Source of the DNA: JACQKA01 sp964462785
GTDB lineage: Bacteria; Patescibacteriota; Minisyncoccia; Phycocordibacterales; UBA2100
DNA: 55,220 nucleotides
Reading direction: 5' to 3'
NCBI GenBank assembly: GCA_964462785.1
Contig: CAYWZA010000005.1
Location: 1-55,220 of the forward strand
This document shows positions 25,274-33,833 of the stretch, in pieces. Positions within the stretch are counted from its first letter, which is position 1. The number at the start of each line of letters is the position of its first letter. Below the pieces are notes generated by a model. That model made no database searches. It worked only from the letters and a program-made list of their open reading frames with translations, and was not told the DNA's origin. Both the position numbers and the translations under genes were made by a program.

Positions 25274-27292
25274 ATGTTCGCATTCACTTACACAGCCGCA
25301 TTGCTCGCGATTCTTTTCGCGGTCTGTGCGGCTTTTCTGCTTACGCGATTCCGGCACCGCGCGCTGGCAGTTGCGCTCGCATTTGAATTTCTTTCAGGCG
25401 CCTTCTGGATTGGCTCAAACGCCGGTGCAGATGTGGCATACACGCCCGCAATGAACATAGCGTGGAGCGGTCTGTGCTTTATCGGCGGCTTGCTTATCTT
25501 GAGTTTCTTTCTGCTATTCGTCGAAGTGTTTACAAAAGGAGACTGGCCTTCACGTGCGCGTATTGCGCTCTATATGGCGCCGAGCATTCTTATGGCTCCG
25601 CTCGCATTTTCAACATACTCGATTGTGGACACAATCTTCCCTCCCAACGCTCCTTCAGCGATTGTTCCCGGACCGTTGTATTACGGGTATCTACTGTTTT
25701 TCTTCATCGCAGTTGTGTACGGGCTTGCGCGTTTGATTCGCTATTATTTCAATGCGAGCGGCAATCACCGATACCAGGCTGCTTACATTATTCTGGGCTC
25801 TTCCCTATTTTTCGCGGGTCTAATCACCTTTAATGTCATTCTTCCTCTCTTCGGGGAGCTGCGCTTTTTCAACGTCGGACCCCAATTTGCCGCTGTGTTT
25901 CTTGCTGCGTGTGTATACGCAATTTTCAAATACCAGCTCTTGGATATACGGGTCCTGCTTCAGCGCGGATTGATCTTTTCCATACTCTTTGCGCTTGTGG
26001 TGACTGTCTACGTAAGCGGTCTGCTGTACGTCGAATCGATGTTTGGGTTCGAGACCGGGACCGCTGCGCACCTATCGGCAGCCCTTGTGCTTATCATAGG
26101 TATATTTACTGTACCCCCACTGGAACGCGCGTTTAAGAAAATAACCGACCCATGGTTTTTTAAAGATTCGTATTGCTACTCACAGACACTTGAACAGCTG
26201 AGTACTGTCCTAAATAACACCGTCGAGCTCAAGCCACTTGTCGAGAGCTCGCTCACTACACTCGCAGAAGCAATGCGACTGCAGGGTGTCGAGCTGCGCC
26301 AGATGCGTGATGGATCCACCTTTCGTGTACACGCTGAAGAACTGCAGGAGCTAGGCGCTCCCGCATTGTGCGTGCCCGTAAGCCTTGGAGACGGTGAGCA
26401 ATTGGGAGAGCTGTGCGTTGGCGAGAAACTTTCTGGTGATCCAATACGGGCGGAAGATGCTGCGCTTCTGCGCACATTTGCCGCACAGCTCGGCATCGCT
26501 CTCAAGAAAGCCGAATTGTACCAACAGCTCAAGGAATACTCACTTACTCTGGAGCAAAAAGTTGCCGAGCGTACGGCGCGCCTCGAGCGGATGCAGAACC
26601 ATCAGCGGGAAATGATCGATGATGCGTCTCATGAATTGCAAACTCCACTCGCGATCATAAAAACCACCGTTGAGCTTCTTATGCGAGAAAAAATTGGCGA
26701 CGCATTCAGGGCGGATCTCGCGATGATTGACCGCAGTGTGGACAGTTTGACACGACTCGTCAGTAATTTGCTGCACCTCGCCCGACTGGAAACGGAAACT
26801 GATAAAATTCGCCACACTGAGTTTGATCTTTCTGCTCTTGCGCGCAGCATCATTGAATACACTGAGGTAATCTGCGAGAGCGCGCAGATTACCCTCCACG
26901 CATCCATTGAGGATGGAATCTCATTTTTCGGTCGGAGAGAACTCATTGAGGAAGTCATCACCAATTTGCTTTCCAATGCCGTGAAATACACACGCAATGC
27001 TCCTGAACGCCATGTGCACTTCACACTTCGAGCCGATGCAGGGACCATCGAGGTCAAAGTCGTAGACAGTGGCGCGGGTATTGCACCGGAAGATATCCCA
27101 CACCTATTCAAGCGCTTTTATCGAAGCCAGACACAAGCTGGTGTGACGCGAGGGACCGGACTCGGGCTTGCTATCTGCAAGCGCATTGCCAAACAGCACG
27201 GCGGTAAGATTTTTGCTGAAAGCGGCGGTATCGGCACTGGTTCTACATTCACAGTGCAATTGCCTCGCCAGCGACCTAGAGGCAAAAAATAG
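25274..27292 (+). CDS. Sensor histidine kinase with 7TM N-terminal region and GAF-like domain
   Basis: The frame starts at a TTG (25247) that overlaps the previous gene, but the ATG at 25274 (MFAFTYTAAL) is preferred; this gives 672 residues. Eight or so membrane helices (1-280) fit the histidine kinase N-terminal 7TM type and include a KYQLLDIRVLLQRG linker typical of that group. A degenerate GAF-like domain (about 300-415), a coiled coil (ERTARLERMQ) and HisKA with DDASHELQTPLA (H453) follow; HATPase_c has NLLSNAVKYT, DSGAGI and GTGLGLAICKRI. It lacks an adjacent regulator; the regulator at 23724 is the closest candidate partner. Confidence 0.88.
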   Translation: MFAFTYTAALLAILFAVCAAFLLTRFRHRALAVALAFEFLSGAFWIGSNAGADVAYTPAMNIAWSGLCFIGGLLILSFFLLFVEVFTKGDWPSRARIALYMAPSILMAPLAFSTYSIVDTIFPPNAPSAIVPGPLYYGYLLFFFIAVVYGLARLIRYYFNASGNHRYQAAYIILGSSLFFAGLITFNVILPLFGELRFFNVGPQFAAVFLAACVYAIFKYQLLDIRVLLQRGLIFSILFALVVTVYVSGLLYVESMFGFETGTAAHLSAALVLIIGIFTVPPLERAFKKITDPWFFKDSYCYSQTLEQLSTVLNNTVELKPLVESSLTTLAEAMRLQGVELRQMRDGSTFRVHAEELQELGAPALCVPVSLGDGEQLGELCVGEKLSGDPIRAEDAALLRTFAAQLGIALKKAELYQQLKEYSLTLEQKVAERTARLERMQNHQREMIDDASHELQTPLAIIKTTVELLMREKIGDAFRADLAMIDRSVDSLTRLVSNLLHLARLETETDKIRHTEFDLSALARSIIEYTEVICESAQITLHASIEDGISFFGRRELIEEVITNLLSNAVKYTRNAPERHVHFTLRADAGTIEVKVVDSGAGIAPEDIPHLFKRFYRSQTQAGVTRGTGLGLAICKRIAKQHGGKIFAESGGIGTGSTFTVQLPRQRPRGKK

Positions 27293-27303
27293 GTTTTTGA
27301 TAC

Positions 27304-27337
27304 CAAATCACCCCGCGGCATGCCGCGGGGTGATTTG
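27304..27337. terminator. 34-bp perfect palindrome, probable terminator
   Basis: Seventeen bases beginning CAAATCACCCCGC are mirrored exactly by the next seventeen, with no loop bases to spare, 12 bases after the kinase stop. The core is GC-rich and the flanks are AT-rich on both strands. It can end transcription from either side. Confidence 0.7.
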
Positions 27338-27345
27338 TTAAAATT

Positions 27346-27570
27346 TCATGAAGCCTCCTCTTCCCTGTCGGCATGTGCTTTCATAATGTATTCACATCCG
27401 TTCTGTATTGTATGTTCAGTTCCACATATCTCGCTTGCGAGAATGTCCTTTCCAACATCTTTCCGGTGTAGCAACACACTGAAAAGATCTGTTCTTTTGA
27501 TCTTTCTCATCATTGGCGGGACGCAACCCGGGATATAATGCGTTTCGTCAATGAGCATCCACTCTGGCAT
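27346..27570 (-). CDS. Hypothetical 74-residue protein
   Basis: A small minus-strand frame with ordinary protein-like composition: charged, with three Cys (C16, C48, C58 approximately) and the stretch DETHYIPGCVPPMMRKIKRTD. No family is recognised and no good ribosome site is visible; M5 (MLIDETHY) is another possible start. The overlapping plus-strand frame is hydrophobic and less plausible. It would converge on the palindrome at 27304-27337. Confidence 0.4.
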   Translation of the reverse strand: MPEWMLIDETHYIPGCVPPMMRKIKRTDLFSVLLHRKDVGKDILASEICGTEHTIQNGCEYIMKAHADREEEAS

Positions 27571-27615
27571 ACACTACGTGTCGGAGAAATTCCTGAAACA
27601 CTCAGGATAGGATAG

Positions 27616-27663
27616 CACAATCACGCGCCTTGGAATATTTCCAATGGCGCGTGATTGTGTTTT
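27616..27663 (+). terminator. Strong intrinsic terminator with no obvious upstream gene
   Basis: CACAATCACGCGCCTTGGAA (27616-27635) pairs with 27639-27659 over a TAT loop with a single bulged T, giving a 20-bp stem followed by TTTT. On the plus strand there is no convincing gene between the kinase terminator and this one, so it may end an unseen small RNA or insulate the next promoter. Confidence 0.6.
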
Positions 27664-27692
27664 GACATGGACTTCATGAAGTCGCATATACT
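27662..27692 (+). promoter_or_regulatory. Possible promoter with palindromic operator
   Basis: TTGACA (27662-27667) and TATACT (27687-27692) are 19 bases apart, longer than ideal. The spacer contains a perfect 14-bp palindrome, GACTTCATGAAGTC (27670-27683), which would place a dimeric repressor site between the boxes. It leads into the small zinc-finger-like gene. Confidence 0.4.
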
Positions 27693-27755
27693 TCCCGTCA
27701 CCATTTCCTTATCCAACCATGCCATACTCTTCCTGTATCGTTTATTAGCATTAAC

Positions 27756-27920
27756 ATGGCATATAAACGTATGAATAAAGACAAAGAGAAGAAGAGCGGG
27801 TTGACATGTCCTTCGTGCGGGTTCGAGGCAAAGAGTGCTGACGAAATGCAGGCACACATGAGAGACACCAAGGAAGATCCGGCACATACTGCAGCAGCGG
27901 GAGTTTTCGAGGGTGAATAG
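27756..27920 (+). CDS. 54-residue zinc-finger-like small protein
   Basis: A short gene (MAYKRMNKDK...VFEGE, TAG at 27918-27920). A Lys-rich start is followed by CPSC (C18, C21) and, after 12 residues, HMRD (H34) and PAH (H44), a C2-H2-like zinc site similar to other tiny CPR zinc-ribbon proteins. There is no clear ribosome site; M6 at 27771 is another start. It has a possible promoter and an excellent terminator of its own, which supports it as a real gene. A nucleic-acid-binding role is a guess. Confidence 0.6.
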   Translation: MAYKRMNKDKEKKSGLTCPSCGFEAKSADEMQAHMRDTKEDPAHTAAAGVFEGE

Positions 27921-27936
27921 CCCCTAGGGGATGAAG

Positions 27937-27965
27937 AAAAGCCGGCGGAATTCCGCCGGCTTTTT
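27937..27965. terminator. Bidirectional terminator between zinc-finger gene and ftsH
   Basis: GCCGGCGGAATTCCGCCGGC (27941-27960) is a perfect 20-bp palindrome with AAAA before it and TTTTT after it. It serves the small plus-strand gene and the convergent ftsH gene. Confidence 0.88.
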
Positions 27966-27987
27966 GGTTACTGCTTGATTGTCACAC

Positions 27988-29892
27988 TCACTGAGCGTAC
28001 CTATTATTCTGCCTTGCGTCATCCGAGGAGGTTGCCGCAATAATAGCGCGAATCTCCCTTCCACTTAATTCACTTCGCTTGAATAATTCCTCTGCAACCG
28101 CCACAACGTGTACACGATGCTTTTCAAGTAGTGCACGGGCATTCTCAAATGCTTGCGTGCACAATTTTCGAATCTCATCATCTGCCAACGCTGCAGTGTG
28201 TTGGGAGCAGGTATACATTTCAGGACCGTCACGGTTCAAATGCGCTCCACCAGTGCGTTCTTTCAATCTGGTGGGACCCAGAACGCTCATGCCCCAGAAG
28301 CAGACCATGCCCATCGCGATGCGCGTTGCCATACGAATGTCCTCATCGGCACCCGCAGACATATCACCGCCGAAAAACACTGCTTCTGCGGCGCGCCCTC
28401 CCATCAATACATCGAGACGTGCCTTCAAAACACTTTCCGGAAAGTGGTGCCTATCTGACTCAGGTAATTGCAGCATTACGCCAAGTGATGTTGTGCGTGG
28501 CACAATAGATACTTTCTCAACTGGATCGGTGCCCGTGGTATACATCGCAACAAGCGCGTGTCCGATTTCATGGTATGCAGTACGCCTTTTATCCGCTTCA
28601 CTCAGGGTCAGTGATCTGCGTGCACCTCCGAGCATCATGTCGTCGCGCACTTTCATCAGATGCCGCTGCGCCACTTTTTGTGCCGGCGGATCTTCTTCAG
28701 ACGCGGCGTTCGCCGCCTCTTCTACCAGCACTTTGATATCAGCACCGGTAAATCCCGGAATACTCAAAGCAAGCAGTGCTAATTCAACATCCTCAGCGAG
28801 CGGCGTTGTGCGGGTATGTACCTTGAGAATAGCCTCGCGTCCGCGCGCGTCGGGAGGTGGCACGGTGATTTTCTTGCTGATACGACCACTACGCATGAAC
28901 GCATCATCCAAATTTTCCGGATTGTTCGTCGATGCCATGAAAATGATCTCGGGATATTTATCAAACCCGTCGAGCTCACTCAACAGCGCGTTGGTTGTTT
29001 GCTGATATTCTCGATCACCACCGGAACTCACTGCTGTGCGTTTCGCAGCAATCGAGTCCACCTCATCGATATAGACAATGCACGGCATTTGCGCTTTCGC
29101 CTTAGCAAATAGTTCCCGAACACGGTGAGCGCCAACACCGACAAACATATAGGTGAAATCTGCTCCATTCATCGCATGGAATGGCACCCCTGCCTCACCG
29201 GCAACCGCCCGCGCAAGTAGTGTTTTTCCGGTTCCCGGAGGACCGATGAGTAGAATGCCCTTAGGCACCTTACCGCCCAGCAGGGTAAATCGCTGCGGGA
29301 ATTTGAGAAACTTTACTACGCGCTGCAACTCTGCTTTCGCCTCGTCCATGCCCGCAACATCAGCAAACGTAGGAAGCGTCTTTGCATCTCTGCTGCTCTT
29401 CCAGAATTTGAGATCGAACTCACCCTGCGGTCCAATGCCGCGGAAATACAAGTACACCCACATCAAAAAAATTGCAAACAAGACCAGTGTCGCATAATTA
29501 GGCTGCACCGTTGGTGCACCAATCGAGGACGCAAATGTCACATCGACACCGTGCCCACGCAACTCAGATACAGGGTTTACGAATGTGCTATTGATGCGCA
29601 CCGCAATCTGGTTGCCATTCTTGAGTACTCCAATGAGCACGTCAGGACTGATGACAACCGCCTTTATTTCCTGTGCCGTCACTTTCGACATGAATTCCGT
29701 ATACGAGACGATGGGCACTTGTATGACGGGCTCCGGCTTTCGTGTTTCCGGCCACAGAAAATGAACTGTCGCCCAGCACAAGGTGCCCGCAACGATCGTC
29801 AGATACAGACGCCGCCTCGTGCGTACGCGCATCGTAAACAATCGTGAGGCAAATGCTTTCACGCGAAGCCACATGGCTTTGACCCATTTCAT
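27988..29892 (-). CDS. ftsH: ATP-dependent zinc metalloprotease FtsH
   Basis: The frame is open to 29940, but the start is the ATG at 29892 (MKWVKAMW), which has an AAGGAGT ribosome site seven bases upstream; this gives 634 residues. Two membrane helices (about 28-48 and 133-152) flank a short outside domain. The AAA module has Walker A GPPGTGKT (217-224), Walker B IVYIDEVDS and an arginine-finger stretch MRSGRISKK in place of the usual RPGRFDR. The M41 peptidase has HEIGH at 441-445 and the GADED zinc ligand region. It degrades misfolded or unassembled membrane proteins. It is a single-gene unit next to the exporter operon transcribed the other way. Confidence 0.95.
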   Translation of the reverse strand: MKWVKAMWLRVKAFASRLFTMRVRTRRRLYLTIVAGTLCWATVHFLWPETRKPEPVIQVPIVSYTEFMSKVTAQEIKAVVISPDVLIGVLKNGNQIAVRINSTFVNPVSELRGHGVDVTFASSIGAPTVQPNYATLVLFAIFLMWVYLYFRGIGPQGEFDLKFWKSSRDAKTLPTFADVAGMDEAKAELQRVVKFLKFPQRFTLLGGKVPKGILLIGPPGTGKTLLARAVAGEAGVPFHAMNGADFTYMFVGVGAHRVRELFAKAKAQMPCIVYIDEVDSIAAKRTAVSSGGDREYQQTTNALLSELDGFDKYPEIIFMASTNNPENLDDAFMRSGRISKKITVPPPDARGREAILKVHTRTTPLAEDVELALLALSIPGFTGADIKVLVEEAANAASEEDPPAQKVAQRHLMKVRDDMMLGGARRSLTLSEADKRRTAYHEIGHALVAMYTTGTDPVEKVSIVPRTTSLGVMLQLPESDRHHFPESVLKARLDVLMGGRAAEAVFFGGDMSAGADEDIRMATRIAMGMVCFWGMSVLGPTRLKERTGGAHLNRDGPEMYTCSQHTAALADDEIRKLCTQAFENARALLEKHRVHVVAVAEELFKRSELSGREIRAIIAATSSDDARQNNRYAQ

Positions 29893-30049
29893 TGCTGTAC
29901 TCCTTAAAGATCGTCTATATAGGATAGTATCACCCGACACAGTCTAGAGCATGCTTCAAAACCCCTCCCTGCCTACGCCGTGCAGTTTCCTGCTGCGAGC
30001 ACGAGTCTCGGCTAGGGAACCCAGGTTTTTCAACAAGCTCTACTCATTT

Positions 30050-30078
30050 TTGACACTCGTTGGAAATTGGACCATAAT
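30050..30078 (+). promoter_or_regulatory. Near-consensus sigma70 promoter of the MacAB-like operon
   Basis: TTGACA (30050-30055) and CATAAT (30073-30078) are exactly 17 bases apart, 11 of 12 consensus bases. The predicted transcription start near 30085 is about six bases before the ATG at 30091, and there is no Shine-Dalgarno sequence, so the mRNA is probably leaderless or nearly so. Confidence 0.75.
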
Positions 30079-30090
30079 TAAAAAGATACT

Positions 30091-31557
30091 ATGCCCCATA
30101 AAACTAGCGTGCAACAGCTGCTCGAATTCCTTACTGCATACCGATCGTACATCATCTTTGGCGTCGTGATTATCACAGGTGCATGGTGGTTTGTGTTCAA
30201 TAGTAACGGCGAGCATCTTGAAATACTCACAGTAAAGCGAGCGCCTTTCGAGGCTCATATTTCAGTGTCCGGCAAGGTGGTCGCCGCGCGGGAGGTTGAA
30301 CTCGGCTTTTCACAGAGCGGTCGTGTCGCTCATGTCTATGCCACTGTCGGAAAAAAAGTTTCAACCGGCACATTGCTTGCCGAAGTTGAGAACGGCGACC
30401 TGGTGGCAACGATCATGCAAAAGCAGGCGACACTCGACAAATTGGAAGAAGGCACCCGTTCGGAAGAAATTGCAGTAAAAGAAACTGCGCTCTCAAACAG
30501 CGAGCTCTCACTGTTTGAGACGATCCGCGATGCATACCGCGCGGGTGATGACGCCGTGCGCCAGGCGACTGATCAATACATCAATAACCCACGCACCACC
30601 CCCACGTTGAATTTCTCAACGACTGACGCACAGCTTTCTATCGATATCGCCCAGAAGCGCATCGCTCTTGAGGATGCATTGACCGATTGGCGCCTGCGCA
30701 TCGATGGTGACGCATCTGCGACAACACTTGCCCCGCTATCCAAGCAGCATCTCATCACGATCAATAATTATCTGGAGACGCACAGCGTCGTTCTCGCACA
30801 CGCAATCACTAATACAACGGTAACCAGCAGCACCATCAGCGGGTATGCCGCCGACGTTGCATCCGCCAAAAATAGCATTACTACGGCGCTCAGCGCCCTC
30901 GTGAAAGCTGAATCCGCGCGCGCAAGCGCCGAAAAAGATCTTGCGCTCGCACGCGCGGGGTCACGCAGCTCCGATATAGCTGCCGCGCGGGCAGATGTCA
31001 TGAGTGCGCGTGCACAACTCACCAAGACCCGCATCACCGCGCCGTTTGCAGGCACCATTACGCGCGTTGATCTGGAGCAGGGCGAAGTCGCCCAAGCGGG
31101 AACGGCGGTCATATCAATGATCGGCGGCTCATTCCAGATCGAGAGTTTTGTACCCGAAGTGAATATAGCGGCGCTTGTGATCGGCGACGAGGCGAAAGTG
31201 CTGCTTGATGCATATGGAACAAGTGTTCCGTTTAAGGCTACAGTAATCGCCATCGACCCCGCGGAAACAATTCGCGAAGGTATTTCAACGTATAAAACCA
31301 CGCTGCAATTCACAACAAGCGACGAGAGGATCCGCTCGGGCATGACCGCAGACATTTCTATCATTACCGAGCGCAAGCCGGACGCCATCGTGATTCCCCT
31401 TGGCGCAACAACCAAGCGGGGCGATACGACGTATCTCAAGATTTTTGAAAACGGTGTGGTGTCTGAGCGAGAAGTTGAGACCGGTCTTACATCATTGGGT
31501 CAAGTGGAAATTGTGAGCGGGCTTTCAGAAGGTGAGTCGATCGTGCTGAATCCATGA
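30091..31557 (+). CDS. Periplasmic adaptor (membrane fusion) subunit of an ABC exporter, MacA/HlyD-like
   Basis: A 488-residue protein with one N-terminal helix (about 18-36). The split lipoyl/barrel-sandwich halves are visible (VSGKVVAAREVELGFSQSGRVAHVYATVGKKVSTGTLLAEV at about 57-97; ITAPFAGTITRVDLEQGEVAQAGT at about 315-340). They flank a long, Ala-rich helical hairpin (100-310), followed by beta-barrel and membrane-proximal domains. It would link the inner-membrane permease to an outside partner or substrate. It overlaps the permease gene by four bases. In a cell type usually held to lack a typical outer membrane, the very long hairpin is curious; substrate is unknown. Confidence 0.88.
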   Translation: MPHKTSVQQLLEFLTAYRSYIIFGVVIITGAWWFVFNSNGEHLEILTVKRAPFEAHISVSGKVVAAREVELGFSQSGRVAHVYATVGKKVSTGTLLAEVENGDLVATIMQKQATLDKLEEGTRSEEIAVKETALSNSELSLFETIRDAYRAGDDAVRQATDQYINNPRTTPTLNFSTTDAQLSIDIAQKRIALEDALTDWRLRIDGDASATTLAPLSKQHLITINNYLETHSVVLAHAITNTTVTSSTISGYAADVASAKNSITTALSALVKAESARASAEKDLALARAGSRSSDIAAARADVMSARAQLTKTRITAPFAGTITRVDLEQGEVAQAGTAVISMIGGSFQIESFVPEVNIAALVIGDEAKVLLDAYGTSVPFKATVIAIDPAETIREGISTYKTTLQFTTSDERIRSGMTADISIITERKPDAIVIPLGATTKRGDTTYLKIFENGVVSEREVETGLTSLGQVEIVSGLSEGESIVLNP

Positions 31558-32816
31558 ACATCCTGCTAAACATACAGGTTGGCTGGTATCTTGCGGTACG
31601 CCAGATAAAGCGCTCGAGCAAATGGACGACCAGTCTCATTATTTTCGTGATGCTGCTCACATTCCTGAATTTGGTCGTTGTCACCGGAGTCTTGGTGGGT
31701 ATCATTGATGGCATCTCAAATCTCTATCGCATGCAGGAGACAGGCGACGTGGTCATAACCACACCAAAGGATAAAAACTACATCGAGCACAGCCAGCACA
31801 TCATTTCTTTTTTGGAAACGCTGCCGCAGATTGAGCGCATGAGCCCGCGGTATACCGCCGCGGCGCAACTCGAGGCAAACTACAAAGAGCGTGCCGATGC
31901 AACCGAAAAGGCAAACATGACCGGCACGAGCATCGTCGGCATCGATCCGGATACCGAAGCGGCGTTCTCTCATCTTCCCTCATTCATTCGCGAAGGCAGC
32001 TATTTTGAGCCCGACGACTACGATGCGGTCATTATTGGTCCGCAGCTCATTGATCGATATTCCTTTGGTGGTGACGTCCCAGGATTGACTCCGCTCAAAA
32101 ATGTCTACCCCGGCACCATGCTGCGGCTCACTATCGGCGATATCGAGCGCGAGGTGGTTGTGCGCGGTATTATAAACACCACGGCAAATTCCCCGCTTGC
32201 GACTCGTGTGTTTATGCCGGCACAAGAGCTGCGCGAACTTATCGGGCGTGACGATTACAATGTCAATCAAATCGCACTGCGCCTCCGTCCCGGCACCGAT
32301 GCTGTGGTATTTCGCGATCTCCTCATCCGCAGCGGTGTGAATGAGACCGCGGTGGTGCAGACATTTGAGCAGGCAATCCCGAATGGCGTCTCTGAAGTGC
32401 GGAGCACGTTTGAGCAAATGGGCAACGCCATCAGCTCGGTAGGTTTGGTGGTTGCCGCCATTACCATTTTTATCGTCATTTTCATTAACGCACTGACGCG
32501 GCGCAAATACATCGGTATCCTCAAGGGTATCGGCATATCGGGCGGAGCAATTGAAATCGCATACGTGTTTCAATCCGTGTTCTATGCGCTCATTGGCTCT
32601 GGTATTGGTCTGGCGATTTTGTATGGATTTCTTGTCCCCTATTTCAATGCGCACCCGATCGTGCTCCCGATCAGCAACGCGATTATTGTCGCGCCGGTCG
32701 GAGAGACTTTCTTTCGCGTCGCACTCCTGGTCGTTGCCACGATCATCGCCGGCTACATTCCGGCTCACATGATCGTCAAGAAAAACACCCTCGATTCCAT
32801 TTTGGGTCGTAATTAA
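31554..32816 (+). CDS. ABC transporter permease, MacB/LolC (FtsX-like) family
   Basis: A 420-residue membrane protein with the MacB layout: one N-terminal helix (about 22-48), a large outside domain (50-285, MacB_PCD type) and three C-terminal FtsX helices (about 295-320, 345-370 and 385-405). These proteins act by mechanotransmission on periplasmic or extracellular substrates. Short ATGA overlap with the adaptor gene and a 16-base gap to the ATPase gene show one operon. Lipoproteins, peptides or toxins are possible cargo; nothing here decides. Confidence 0.88.
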   Translation: MNILLNIQVGWYLAVRQIKRSSKWTTSLIIFVMLLTFLNLVVVTGVLVGIIDGISNLYRMQETGDVVITTPKDKNYIEHSQHIISFLETLPQIERMSPRYTAAAQLEANYKERADATEKANMTGTSIVGIDPDTEAAFSHLPSFIREGSYFEPDDYDAVIIGPQLIDRYSFGGDVPGLTPLKNVYPGTMLRLTIGDIEREVVVRGIINTTANSPLATRVFMPAQELRELIGRDDYNVNQIALRLRPGTDAVVFRDLLIRSGVNETAVVQTFEQAIPNGVSEVRSTFEQMGNAISSVGLVVAAITIFIVIFINALTRRKYIGILKGIGISGGAIEIAYVFQSVFYALIGSGIGLAILYGFLVPYFNAHPIVLPISNAIIVAPVGETFFRVALLVVATIIAGYIPAHMIVKKNTLDSILGRN

Positions 32817-32832
32817 TCTCACTACCGGATAT

Positions 32833-33510
32833 ATGACTACCATCCTCGAAACAAAAAGCCTCGTAAAAACCTTCAAAACCGGCGACGTAGAGACGCGCGT
32901 GCTCAAGGGTATCGACCTCTCGGTGAAAAAGGGTGAATTTCTCGCAATTACCGGTCGCTCTGGAGCCGGAAAGTCGACCCTGCTTTATCAAATGAGTTTG
33001 CTTGATGATCCGACTTCCGGAGAAATCTGGATAGACGGGCGGGAGGCGCACACCATGTCTGAAAAAGAGAAGGTGCGTTTCCGACTCTATAAATTTGGCT
33101 ACGTGTTTCAGGATTATGCGCTGCTGCCCGAGCTCACCGCACTTGAAAATGTGGCGCTCCCTTTGTTTATGGAGCAGTATAGTCTGGCTGCGGCGCACAA
33201 GCTGGCGGAGGATGCACTCACCCATGTCAATCTCGGACACCGGCTTCACAGCGTTCCGAGCAAGCTCTCGGGTGGCGAGCAGCAGCGCGTATCGATTGCG
33301 CGCGCCATCGCTGAAAAGCCTGACATTCTTTTTGCTGATGAGCCAACCGCGAATCTCGACCGCGAGTCATCGCGGGGCATCATGGACATGCTTATTGACC
33401 TTCACAAGGGCGGGCAGACAATCATCATGGTCACCCACGAGGAAGAGTATTGGAAAATTGCTGAGCGCGTCATTGAAATTGATGACGGGCGTATTGTGGG
33501 GCAAAAGTAG
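32833..33510 (+). CDS. ABC transporter ATP-binding protein, MacB/LolD family
   Basis: A 225-residue ATPase with Walker A GRSGAGKST (41-49), Q loop FQDYALLPELTALENVALP, signature LSGGEQQR (145-152), Walker B ILFADEP (165-171) and H loop VTHEEEY. The ALLPELTALENV segment is typical of the LolD/MacB/FtsE group. It powers the permease encoded just before it. Confidence 0.93.
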   Translation: MTTILETKSLVKTFKTGDVETRVLKGIDLSVKKGEFLAITGRSGAGKSTLLYQMSLLDDPTSGEIWIDGREAHTMSEKEKVRFRLYKFGYVFQDYALLPELTALENVALPLFMEQYSLAAAHKLAEDALTHVNLGHRLHSVPSKLSGGEQQRVSIARAIAEKPDILFADEPTANLDRESSRGIMDMLIDLHKGGQTIIMVTHEEEYWKIAERVIEIDDGRIVGQK

Positions 33511-33521
33511 GCGGTCTTGCG

Positions 33522-33818
33522 TTAACTCTTCGTTTGAGACAATGCGACTGCCGCATCAAAATTATCTTCCGGCGCCATTGTGTTGCGCTTTTCGTATCCA
33601 CATCGCTCACAGCGGTGTGTGAGTATCCATTCATCGCCCACGCGCTCGACAGCAGCGGGCTTCATCATCCCCTTGCATGCGGATGCACGATCACCGGGAT
33701 GCGTGTCCACATGCTTACTCCACAAGCATTTCGGGCAGTGATTTGTGTAACCATTGCCTACAACGCTCGCACCGCAATGCTCGCATTGAAAATCTTCAAC
33801 AGTGCGCGTAAATGACAT
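33522..33818 (-). CDS. RNHCP-domain zinc-ribbon protein
   Basis: A 98-residue protein matching the RNHCP family: FQCEHCG (C12, C15), then GYTNHCPKCLWSKHVDTHPGDRAS and CKGMMKP, and a closing HRCERCGY pair. Eight Cys and several His fit two zinc ribbons. The family has no assigned function but is common in small genomes. It follows the transglycosylase-like gene at the end of the atp transcript by 15 bases. Confidence 0.85.
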   Translation of the reverse strand: MSFTRTVEDFQCEHCGASVVGNGYTNHCPKCLWSKHVDTHPGDRASACKGMMKPAAVERVGDEWILTHRCERCGYEKRNTMAPEDNFDAAVALSQTKS

Positions 33819-33833
33819 GCCTGTACCTTATCA

